In this document: positions 1 through 7,661 of the stretch, one piece after another
Numbering within the stretch: position 1 is the first letter of the stretch
Layout of the letters: every line of letters starts with the position of its first letter
Assembly (NCBI GenBank): GCA_002415085.1
Contig: DIBV01000001.1
Span: 248,001 to 312,000 of the forward strand
Direction: 5' to 3'
DNA length: 64,000 nt
Source of the DNA: Arsukibacterium sp. UBA5043
GTDB taxonomy: Bacteria > Pseudomonadota > Gammaproteobacteria > Enterobacterales > Alteromonadaceae
Made by a program: the position numbers and the translations under genes
Notes under the pieces: generated by a model
Databases searched by the model: none
What the model was told of the DNA's origin: nothing
What the model saw: only the letters and a program-made list of their open reading frames with translations

Positions 1-1
1 A

Positions 2-1513
2 ACCAAAGGTATTAATAACGCCAGTGCGCTACTGATAAAGCGCAGCACTATGCAAGTGCAGGCCTGGCTGGGCTCTGCGGATTTTAATAATGAGGCGATT
101 GCCGGTCAGGTTGATGGTGTTAGCGCCGCCCGTTCACCTGGCTCTGCATTAAAGCCTTTTGTGTATGCGCTGGCGCTGCAACAGGGGCTTATTCACCCCA
201 AAAGCTTATTAACCGATTTACCGCGGCGTTATGGTAGCTTTAATCCGGAGAATTTTGACCGCCAGTTTGTCGGGCCGCTGCCGGCAACCATGGCACTGAT
301 TAACAGCCGTAACCTGCCAGCGGTTCAGCTGCAGGCGCAGCTGCAACAGCCAGATTTTTATCAGTGGCTGCATACGGCAGGTGTGCCGCTGGATCACCCG
401 GCCAGTCATTACGGTTTAGCACTGGTGCTCGGTGGTATGGAGCTGAGCATGGCGCAACTGGTGCAATTATATGCCATGCTGGGTAATGGCGGACACTGGC
501 AAACCATAGCCTGGCAACAGCAGCCTGCCCCTGCCAGGAAGCCACAACCGTTGTTAAGTGCAGAAGCGGCGTTTTTAACACTGGATATGTTGCGTCAGCA
601 CCCGAAAGTGCAAAGTCAGTTACTGAGCGAACTGACCGCGCAAACTGCTGTTGCCTGGAAAACCGGGACTTCGTATGCGTTTCGGGATGCCTGGGCCATT
701 GCGCTGAGTGGTGATTACGTGCTGGCGGTTTGGCTGGGCAATTTTGATGGCAGCAGTAACCCTAATTTAATCGGGCGGACAGCCGCCGGGCCACTATTAT
801 TTGAATTACTGGCGTTGTTGCCACAAGACACCTCGCAGAATCAGCAGTTGTTCACTCCGGCAGCGAGTTTAAACCTGAAAAAAGTTGAGCTTTGTAGTCG
901 TAGTGGCGATTTACCCAATAAATATTGTCCGCAAACTGAACCGGGTTGGTTTATTCCGGGCGTATCACCGATTAAGGTCTCTGCCATTCACCGGGCTGTG
1001 CCGATTGATATTAACAGTGGTCTTAGAGCCTGCGTTCACCAGCCAGGCATTACCCAGCTTAAGGTCTTTGAGTTCTGGCCATCAGAAATCAGCAAGGCAA
1101 TGCAGCAATCGGGAATTATCATGGCGCAGCCACCGCGCTATCAGCAGCATTGTGCGGGGAGGCAGATGTTAAGTCAGCAAGCGCCGCAAATTCGCTCGCC
1201 GCAGGCCCGGCTAAATTATGTCATTGGCCAACACGCCGGGCAACAAATAGACACGGAAGAAAAGCAAACTTCAAGCCTGAGCCAGATTACGCTGCAAGCC
1301 AGCTTTGATGGCGCCGTAACCCGGGCCCACTGGTTTGCCAATAATCGTTACCTTGGCGCGGTTGCCCCTGGCGAGACCCTGTTCTGGCAAGGCCAGTCTG
1401 GCCAGGTACAGTTAACGGTGGTTGATGATTTAGGCGGCGCTGCCAGTGTCACTATCCATGTGATTGACGCCCCGCTACTAACTGCGGTTTCGCAACAGGT
1501 AAGTGGCGAATAA
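2..1513 (+). CDS. pbpC: Penicillin-binding protein 1C, C-terminal part (5' truncated by window edge)
   Basis: This is the C-terminal part of a class A penicillin-binding protein of the PBP1C type, a periplasmic peptidoglycan transpeptidase. The frame is open from the window edge and the N-terminal glycosyltransferase domain lies outside. The catalytic SxxK motif is seen as SPGSALKPF (Ser codon at 143-145), an SRN motif follows near 305, and the KTGTS box is at 659-673. The last ~150 residues match in position the C-terminal beta domain typical of PBP1C. Its 3' end overlaps the convergent egtD by 36 nt. The internal ATG at 50 is not a real start, because homology continues upstream of it. Identification is firm at family level. 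Confidence 0.93.
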   Translation, partial: TKGINNASALLIKRSTMQVQAWLGSADFNNEAIAGQVDGVSAARSPGSALKPFVYALALQQGLIHPKSLLTDLPRRYGSFNPENFDRQFVGPLPATMALINSRNLPAVQLQAQLQQPDFYQWLHTAGVPLDHPASHYGLALVLGGMELSMAQLVQLYAMLGNGGHWQTIAWQQQPAPARKPQPLLSAEAAFLTLDMLRQHPKVQSQLLSELTAQTAVAWKTGTSYAFRDAWAIALSGDYVLAVWLGNFDGSSNPNLIGRTAAGPLLFELLALLPQDTSQNQQLFTPAASLNLKKVELCSRSGDLPNKYCPQTEPGWFIPGVSPIKVSAIHRAVPIDINSGLRACVHQPGITQLKVFEFWPSEISKAMQQSGIIMAQPPRYQQHCAGRQMLSQQAPQIRSPQARLNYVIGQHAGQQIDTEEKQTSSLSQITLQASFDGAVTRAHWFANNRYLGAVAPGETLFWQGQSGQVQLTVVDDLGGAASVTIHVIDAPLLTAVSQQVSGE

Positions 1514-2464
1514 ATCTTTCTCTGCCAGCCAGGTGCGCTCTACCTGCCAGCCAGCACTTGTTGCCAGCTGGCAAAATTCATCCGGGGTATATTTATAAGA
1601 GTTTTCGGTATGAATACTTTCACCTGCCGCAAAAGGTACTGCACTGCCAAACACATCAACCACTTGTTCAGCCGTACTGACCAGATGCATTTCTACCCGG
1701 CCCTGGCCGGCATTATAGAAGGCATAGTGCTCGAAACTTTCTGGGACAAAATTGGCACCCAGTTCACGGTTTATCCGGCTTAAAATATTGCGGTTAAATT
1801 TGGCGGTAATACCATTGGCATCATTGTATGCCCGGTGCAGGTAATAAGGAGATTTTTTGGTATCAACTCCGATAAGCAGGCAGCTGTCAGGCCCAAGTGT
1901 GCAGCGGGCATTCTCTAAAAAGCTGGCAGCTTGCGCCGGACAAAAATTGCCAATGGTGGAACCGGGAAAAAAGCCGATTTTTTGTTGATTGTTCAGGGCC
2001 GGCAGTGCAACCGGAAAACAAAAATCACCTACTACCGGCTTTACTGTTAAATCCGGATAATCAGATTGTAACTGCTGGCAGGCCATCTCCAGATGGATGC
2101 CACTGATATCAATCGGAATAAATTGCCGAATACCCGGCATCGCACTCAGTAAAGGCTTAATTTTAATTAGCGAGCCGGCGCCAAACTCGACAATGGTGCA
2201 GTCATTTGCAAAGGTATTGGCTAAATCTGTGGCGACTTTCGGTAATAAGTTCAGTTCAGTCTGATAAGGATAGTATTCTTCCAGTTGACATATCTGATCA
2301 AAATAGTCGGAGCCTTGCTGATCATAAAAGTATTTGGCATGCAGTTGTTTCTGGGGTAAAGCCAGACCACTGATCACATCGTCAGCAAAATTGCGATCTA
2401 CTACCGGGATAAACGGGCTGATATTTACATCGCCGGCTGGGTAAAAAGAGAGTGTTGTTGTCAT
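1478..2464 (-). CDS. egtD: L-histidine N(alpha)-methyltransferase EgtD
   Basis: SAM-dependent methyltransferase of the EgtD family, converting histidine to hercynine, the first step of ergothioneine synthesis. The protein has 328 residues, normal for the family. It shows a methyltransferase glycine motif (VEFGAGSLIKIKPLL) followed by the acidic DISG segment, with the family-specific N-terminus (YFYDQQGSDYFDQICQLEEYY..) that contacts histidine. The start ATG overlaps the stop of egtB by one base (TAATG on the minus strand), so the two are translationally coupled. No egtA, egtC or egtE homologue lies next to them. Confidence 0.93.
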   Translation of the reverse strand: MTTTLSFYPAGDVNISPFIPVVDRNFADDVISGLALPQKQLHAKYFYDQQGSDYFDQICQLEEYYPYQTELNLLPKVATDLANTFANDCTIVEFGAGSLIKIKPLLSAMPGIRQFIPIDISGIHLEMACQQLQSDYPDLTVKPVVGDFCFPVALPALNNQQKIGFFPGSTIGNFCPAQAASFLENARCTLGPDSCLLIGVDTKKSPYYLHRAYNDANGITAKFNRNILSRINRELGANFVPESFEHYAFYNAGQGRVEMHLVSTAEQVVDVFGSAVPFAAGESIHTENSYKYTPDEFCQLATSAGWQVERTWLAEKDLFATYLLRNRS

Positions 2465-3729
2465 TATTGATCCTCCGCCAATCTTACGCCGCTAAATTGC
2501 CAGCGCTGATGTGGGTGAAAAAAGTTACGGTAACTGCTGCGAAGCTGCTGGCGTGGCGAAGCGCATGAGCCGCCACGCAGCACAAATTGATTGGCCATAA
2601 ATTTGCCGTTATATTCTGCCAGCTCGCCCTGGGCTGCCGTAAAGCCCGGGTAACCAGTGTAAGGGCTCTGGGTCCACTCCCAGACATCACCAAACAGCTT
2701 GTCAAAGCCGGTTTGCGGGGTACATGCCGTCGGCTGCCAGATATGGTGTTCCAGAAAATTAGCTTTTTGCAGGTTTTGTGGTTGCTTTGCGGCAAACACT
2801 TCCCATTCTTGTTCCCGGGGTAAACGTTTACCGGCCCAGCGGGCATAGGCATCGGCTTCGTAATAACTGATATGACAAACTGGTGCATCCGGATTTACTG
2901 TCTGCAAGCCGTTAAGGCTGAAGCTAAACCAGCCGCCGTCCTGTTGCCGCCAATATAACGGCGCCTGCCATTGATGCTGTTGGCAGCAATGCCAGCCATC
3001 AGATAGCCACAATAGGGGGTTCTGATAGCCACCATCATTGATAAACTGCAGCCATTCGCTATTCGTAACCGGCCGGTTGGCCAGTTTAAATGGCTGCAGA
3101 TAGAATTGATGACGGGGTTTTTCACAATCGTAAGAAAACCCCTGTTCGCTGGCGCCAATCTGCACCAGGCCGCCCTCATGGCTTAGCATTTTCTCGGCAG
3201 TAACTTGCTCATCAGATACTGCAACTGCTTGATGCTGCAGTGCCGGTGCCAGGGGGTTAGCCGACAATAAATGCAATATGTCAGTTAACATTAATTCCTG
3301 ATGTTGCATTTCGTGGTGCAGTCCCAGAGTTAGTAACTCCGTGACTTCAGGCTGCTGCTGATTAAGTACGTTGGCCATTTGCTGATCAATGTGCTGGCGG
3401 TAAGCCAAAATATCGCTCAGCGGTGGCCGGGTCAGTAAACCCCGTTCTGGCCGGGCATGGCGGGGGCCGACGGCATCGTAATAAGAATTGAACAAATACT
3501 GATAGTCTGAATTAAACAGCTGATAATCATCAGCATAACGCTGCAGAATAAAATGCTCATAGAACCAGCTGGTATGGGCCAGATGCCATTTCATCGGACT
3601 GGCGTCGGCCATTGATTGCACCACCATATCTTCAGCAGTTAAGCCTTCGGTTAATGCCAGGGTCTGGCCTCGTACCCGCTGAAATTGGCTGATCGCACTC
3701 TGGTCAGGATCCGGGTTGCTAACTTCCAT
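2464..3729 (-). CDS. egtB: Ergothioneine biosynthesis protein EgtB (iron-dependent sulfoxide synthase)
   Basis: Non-haem iron enzyme joining hercynine to a thiol donor with oxygen to give the sulfoxide precursor of ergothioneine. It has 421 residues in two parts: an N-terminal DinB-like helical domain carrying the iron-binding histidines (WHLAHTSWFYEHF and the LHHEMQHQE cluster), and a C-terminal FGE/sulfatase-modifying domain ending in the typical FVLRGGSCASP, RSSYRNFF and FSGVRLA blocks. The start has a good ribosome site, GAGGAGCAAA before ATG. The gene is first in the two-gene minus-strand operon with egtD. The sequence does not tell whether cysteine or gamma-glutamylcysteine is the donor. 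Confidence 0.93.
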   Translation of the reverse strand: MEVSNPDPDQSAISQFQRVRGQTLALTEGLTAEDMVVQSMADASPMKWHLAHTSWFYEHFILQRYADDYQLFNSDYQYLFNSYYDAVGPRHARPERGLLTRPPLSDILAYRQHIDQQMANVLNQQQPEVTELLTLGLHHEMQHQELMLTDILHLLSANPLAPALQHQAVAVSDEQVTAEKMLSHEGGLVQIGASEQGFSYDCEKPRHQFYLQPFKLANRPVTNSEWLQFINDGGYQNPLLWLSDGWHCCQQHQWQAPLYWRQQDGGWFSFSLNGLQTVNPDAPVCHISYYEADAYARWAGKRLPREQEWEVFAAKQPQNLQKANFLEHHIWQPTACTPQTGFDKLFGDVWEWTQSPYTGYPGFTAAQGELAEYNGKFMANQFVLRGGSCASPRQQLRSSYRNFFHPHQRWQFSGVRLAEDQ

Positions 3730-3891
3730 TTTGCTCCTCGCTTCATGCAGTTATTTTTAAGTTTAGCAGGCAAAGTGTGTTAATGCAGAGTTGCAATTTA
3801 TTTTGCTATTATTTGCCAGCTATATTTCAAAATAATGAACAGGTAGAATAGTCCAAGCTATTATTCCGTTTATCAGTAAAGTGATTATTAA

Positions 3892-5037
3892 ATGAATTGC
3901 CACCATTTTCAGGCTAACCGCTGTCAATCCTGCCAATGGCTGGCAAAACCCTATTTACAGCAGCTGGCTGATAAACAGCAACATCTGACTGATTTACTGG
4001 CACCGCTGCAACCAGCGCAGATCCTGGCGCCGCAGGCAAGCGAACAGCAGGGCTTTCGATATAAAGCCAAAATGGTGGTGCTGGGTACTGTTGCGGCTCC
4101 AATTCTCGGTATTATTAATGCCCGCGGCGAGCAGGTTGATTTAGCCGATTGCCCGTTATATCCGGCCAGTTTTGCGCCTGTGCTGAGCCTGTGCAAAGCC
4201 TTTATTAGTCGCGCTGACCTTACCCCTTATAATATTGCCAGCCGCCTCGGGGAACTGAAATATATTTTACTGAGCCAGAGCCTGCACAGCGGTCGTTTTA
4301 TGCTGCGCTTAGTGCTGCGCTCTAAAAACTGTTTGGCGGCGATTATCAAACATTTACCCTGGTTATTGCAGCAATTGCCAGAGCTGGAAATTTGTTCGGT
4401 TAACCTGCAGCCATTAGCGGCCGCTATTCTGGAAGGGCCGGAAGAAATTGTGTTAACAAAGCAAATGGTGCTGGCCGAGCAACTGAATCAGGTGCCGCTG
4501 TATTTACAACCGCAAAGCTTTTTCCAGACCCAGCCGGTAATGGCTGCCAGCTTGTATCAAACCGCTGCAAAGTGGCTGTCAGAGTTGCAGCAACAGCAAG
4601 GCCAGTTCAGCCAGATCTGGGATCTGTTTTGTGGCGTCGGTGGCTTCGGCTTGCATTTGGTTAAACCCGATCAAAGCCTGACAGGCATTGAAATTGCCCC
4701 GGCAGCTATTGCCAGTGCCAAACGCTCTGCAGCTGAAATGGGATTAAAAAATGTAAGTTTTCAGGCGCTGGATGCGACTGCCTTTGCCAGTGCCGCAGCC
4801 AAGGCCCCCGATTTACTGGTGGTAAACCCGCCACGGCGCGGTTTAGGGCTGGCCTTATGTCAGGATATTGAACGGCTGGCACCAGGCTGGCTGGTTTATT
4901 CCAGTTGTAATGCCCAAACCCTGGCGGAAGATTTAATCAGGCTTAAGCAATACAAGTTACTGAAAGTGCAGCTTTTTGATATGTTCGCCCATAGCAGCCA
5001 TTATGAAATACTGACGCTGCTACAAAGAAAATATTAG
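3892..5037 (+). CDS. rlmC: 23S rRNA (uracil-C5)-methyltransferase RlmC
   Basis: RNA m5U methyltransferase of the RumB/RlmC type that methylates U747 of 23S rRNA in E. coli. It has 381 residues. The N-terminal cysteine cluster (MNCHHFQANRCQSC plus a Cys in LADCPLYP) fits the iron-sulfur site of this family. The SAM-binding block is WDLFCGVGGFGLHL, followed by the NPPRRG motif and the catalytic Cys in YSSCNAQT. The N-terminus matches RlmC rather than RlmD, which carries a TRAM domain. It stands alone, and its stop overlaps the convergent small gene by 4 nt. Confidence 0.93.
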   Translation: MNCHHFQANRCQSCQWLAKPYLQQLADKQQHLTDLLAPLQPAQILAPQASEQQGFRYKAKMVVLGTVAAPILGIINARGEQVDLADCPLYPASFAPVLSLCKAFISRADLTPYNIASRLGELKYILLSQSLHSGRFMLRLVLRSKNCLAAIIKHLPWLLQQLPELEICSVNLQPLAAAILEGPEEIVLTKQMVLAEQLNQVPLYLQPQSFFQTQPVMAASLYQTAAKWLSELQQQQGQFSQIWDLFCGVGGFGLHLVKPDQSLTGIEIAPAAIASAKRSAAEMGLKNVSFQALDATAFASAAAKAPDLLVVNPPRRGLGLALCQDIERLAPGWLVYSSCNAQTLAEDLIRLKQYKLLKVQLFDMFAHSSHYEILTLLQRKY

Positions 5038-5345
5038 CGCTTACCTTCCAATATCCGAACGATTTCCCGGCTATGTTCAAATAGCTCAATGATTGTGCCT
5101 TCAATCTGTACGGTAATAATGCCATCAGCATTAGGCTTGCTCAGTACCGTGCCCCGTCGATAGTAATCATCAGCAAGATACTGACCAGCAGAGAGTTTTT
5201 TCTGCCAGCCAGGAGGGAGGGGTTTACCACTCTCCACTTTTTTTGCCAGGCCTGGCGGCAATGATTTCTCGTGATCGGGTTTAGCCATAAGCGGCTGGCT
5301 TAACACTAAAGCAAAACTGCAAACAACGAAAATAGTACTTTTCAT
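5034..5345 (-). CDS. Small exported RcnB-like protein of unknown function
   Basis: A 103-residue protein with a clear Sec signal peptide (MKSTIFVVCSFALVLSQPLMA, cleavage after AMA-like LMA). The mature part has two related segments, LPPGLAKKVESGK and LPPGWQKKLSAGQ, followed by a short beta-rich tail ending in ILEGKR. This LPPG-repeat plus tail layout is common in periplasmic proteins annotated as RcnB-like, but the metal role of RcnB should not be transferred. Reading frame, signal peptide and an upstream AAAGGAG ribosome site support a real gene. Confidence 0.75.
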   Translation of the reverse strand: MKSTIFVVCSFALVLSQPLMAKPDHEKSLPPGLAKKVESGKPLPPGWQKKLSAGQYLADDYYRRGTVLSKPNADGIITVQIEGTIIELFEHSREIVRILEGKR

Positions 5346-5448
5346 GGTGACACTCCTTTTTGGCTATAGCCAGGTTGTAGCCCCCTTCAGCTTAATGCCA
5401 GCTTAATTCTCTGGCCTATCATATTTGCATCTGCCATTTCATCAGATA

Positions 5449-5468
5449 TACTGTATTAATATACAGTA
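5449..5468 (+). promoter_or_regulatory. LexA (SOS) box upstream of imuA
   Basis: TACTGTATTAATATACAGTA is a full TACTG-N10-CAGTA SOS operator with 8-base inverted arms. It ends 15 nt before the imuA ATG, so bound LexA would block transcription or initiation of the imuA-imuB-dnaE2 operon. SOS control of this cassette is known in many bacteria; the site itself is directly visible. Confidence 0.93.
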
Positions 5469-5483
5469 TATGGGTGGTGGTTT

Positions 5484-6239
5484 ATGTCAGCGCTTCTCGA
5501 TCAACTTAGCCGGCGTCAGCTGGTATGGCATGGCGATAGTCAACAACTGGCTTATCAGCCGGTCAGCTCGGGCTATCAGGAGCTGGATCAACAGTTAGGT
5601 GGTGGCTTGCCGGCAACCGGCCTGATAGATATTCAAACCGAAGCCGGTATTGGTGAGCTGCGCCTGCTGTTGCCTTATTTACAACAGCAGCAACAGCATA
5701 GCCAGCGTTTGCTGGTTTTTATTGGCCCTCCGGCTGAGCTTTGCGCCGATATGCTAGCCGGTTGCGACCTGGAGCTAAGCCAGTTGCTGATCATTACCCC
5801 GGGCGAGCAACCTGGTGCTGGCCAGGGCTCAGATAAACTGACTAAGCTGACAACTGCGGCTGAAAACCCTAAATCCGTTAAAAAATTTTCGCCACAACAA
5901 CAGGCGTTATGGGCGGCTGAGCAGTGTCTGCAAAGCGGCTGTTGCGCCAGCGTGCTGCTATGGCCTGCGGCCATCAGTTTAGCTCAGGCCCGGCGGTTAC
6001 AACTCGCTGCAGAGCAGGGCGCTGCCAGCATGATTGTGTTCAGACATAGCAGTCAGACATTAAGCCTGCCGGTTAATTTAAGTATCAGCCTGCAGCCGGA
6101 TCCGTTCGGGCTGCAGTTAACGGTACTTAAACGCAAAGGCAGCTGGCCGGCAGCGCCGTTTCGGGTAAGCATGCAACAGCAGTGGCCGGCACTGTGTCTG
6201 GCTGATAAAACTGCTGAGCCACTGCGTCAGGCTGGCTGA
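5484..6239 (+). CDS. imuA: ImuA, mutasome accessory protein (RecA-like)
   Basis: First gene of the SOS mutasome cassette. The 251-residue protein belongs to the ImuA/SulA-like RecA-fold family that helps the ImuB-DnaE2 translesion complex. Recognisable are the opening GYQELDQQLGGGLPATGLID block and the following segment TEAGIGELRLLLPYL, which replaces a proper Walker A lysine motif. The LexA box lies immediately upstream, and imuB starts one base after the stop, so the genes are cotranscribed. A Gln-rich stretch (LQQQQQHSQ) follows the degenerate P-loop. Family assignment is strong mainly through context. Confidence 0.9.
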   Translation: MSALLDQLSRRQLVWHGDSQQLAYQPVSSGYQELDQQLGGGLPATGLIDIQTEAGIGELRLLLPYLQQQQQHSQRLLVFIGPPAELCADMLAGCDLELSQLLIITPGEQPGAGQGSDKLTKLTTAAENPKSVKKFSPQQQALWAAEQCLQSGCCASVLLWPAAISLAQARRLQLAAEQGAASMIVFRHSSQTLSLPVNLSISLQPDPFGLQLTVLKRKGSWPAAPFRVSMQQQWPALCLADKTAEPLRQAG

Positions 6240-6240
6240 G

Positions 6241-7641
6241 ATGGCGTTATTTTTATATCTGCATTTTCCGGCGCTGCAGTTGGATCATCTGCAGCTTAGT
6301 GCCCAAAGCAGCAATTTTCCGGTCGCACTGGTTGATCAGCAGCATCAGCTATTTCAAATAAATGCTGCTGCAATTAATGCCGGGCTGAAGCTGAAAATGG
6401 GCCTGGCCAGTGCCGCAGCCCTTTGCCCTGACTTGCAGCTGCTGCCTTATCAGCCAGAGCAGCAAGCTAAAGTACTGCATAGCGTGGCCCAGCAGCTGTA
6501 TCAGGTAAGCAGTGATATTGCCTTAGACAATCCCGCCGGGCTTATTCTGCGTCTTGATGGCATGTTGCAGCTGTATGGCGGGCTTGAAGCTTACTGGCAG
6601 GCCCTTAGCGCAAAACTTGCTGCGCTGACTTACCGTTATCAGTACAGCTGTGGTGCGACGCCTTATGCGGCTAAATGCCTGGCTTATCAGCAGGCGGGGT
6701 TAATTACTGCCGATAACCGGCTGTTTAATAAGGCGCTTAACAGCAGCCCGCTTAGTGCTACAGAGCTCATCCCAGCAATGCAGCAGCAAATGATCCGGCT
6801 GGGTATCCATACCCTTGGCCAGTTACAGGCTTTGCCAGCGGCGGAACTGGCCCGGCGCTTCGATAGTCAGTTGCTTAGCTATCTGGGACGGTTACGGGGC
6901 GATTACTATCATGCGCTGGAGTATTTGCAACCTGAGCCTGGTTTCAGCCGCTATCTGGAACTGCTGTATGACATCAGCGACAGCACTGTGCTGGTTAAAC
7001 CGTTAGCCACCGTGTTGCAGCAACTGGAGCAGCAACTCAGCCGGGCCAACTGTCAGTGCTATCAGCTGCTGCTTAGCTTGTTTTTCCGGGATAATCCGCC
7101 GCTTAAGCTGAGTATCGGTTCGGCCCAGGGCGAATATAAAGCAGACGCCTGGCTGGCGTTATGTCAGCTGCAACTAGAGAGCCTGCCTTTGCCCGAACCG
7201 GTGTATGGCCTGCAGCTGGATGTTAATCATTTTGCCGGCCAGCAGCACGCTACTGAGGCATTATTTAATCAGCATCAGGCCAGAATGTCGGCATTACAGC
7301 TGATATCGCTATTACAGGCCCGTTTAGGCCAAGCTGCGGTCAGCGGTTTAACTCTGCAGGATCAGCATCTGCCTGAAAAGGCCAGTAAGCGCAGCCCGCC
7401 GCTGACAAAGGGCGCAACCGGGCAGCCGGTGCTGGCCCTACGGCCGGCATTTTTATTAGCCAGACCTCAACCCCTGACAGAAGCCGTGACGATTAAGCAG
7501 GGGCCGGAGCGGCTGTGTCCTGATGGCTGGCAGCTGAGCGCACAGCGCGATTACTATATTGGCCGCAACCAGCAGGGCCAGTGGTTATGGCTGTATCGAA
7601 CGGTCAGTCAGCAATGGTTTATCCATGGCTGGTTCAGTTAA
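6241..7641 (+). CDS. imuB: ImuB, Y-family polymerase-like mutasome hub protein
   Basis: A 466-residue Y-family DNA polymerase homologue. In characterised mutasomes ImuB is catalytically dead and links the beta clamp to DnaE2. Here the first catalytic region reads LYLHFPALQLDHL and lacks the usual DxD metal ligands, and the palm motif reads LRLDGMLQLYGG in place of SIDE. Helix-hairpin-helix-like sequence (LGIHTLGQLQALPAAELARRF) is present. It lies between imuA (1 nt gap) and dnaE2. Confidence 0.92.
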   Translation: MALFLYLHFPALQLDHLQLSAQSSNFPVALVDQQHQLFQINAAAINAGLKLKMGLASAAALCPDLQLLPYQPEQQAKVLHSVAQQLYQVSSDIALDNPAGLILRLDGMLQLYGGLEAYWQALSAKLAALTYRYQYSCGATPYAAKCLAYQQAGLITADNRLFNKALNSSPLSATELIPAMQQQMIRLGIHTLGQLQALPAAELARRFDSQLLSYLGRLRGDYYHALEYLQPEPGFSRYLELLYDISDSTVLVKPLATVLQQLEQQLSRANCQCYQLLLSLFFRDNPPLKLSIGSAQGEYKADAWLALCQLQLESLPLPEPVYGLQLDVNHFAGQQHATEALFNQHQARMSALQLISLLQARLGQAAVSGLTLQDQHLPEKASKRSPPLTKGATGQPVLALRPAFLLARPQPLTEAVTIKQGPERLCPDGWQLSAQRDYYIGRNQQGQWLWLYRTVSQQWFIHGWFS

Positions 7642-7661
7642 TGGCAACGAAGGTAACGGCC

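Noticed and set aside
5484-6239. imuA as a recombinase RecA or cell division inhibitor SulA
   Set aside because: There is no functional Walker A lysine motif, and the operon with imuB and dnaE2 defines it as ImuA.
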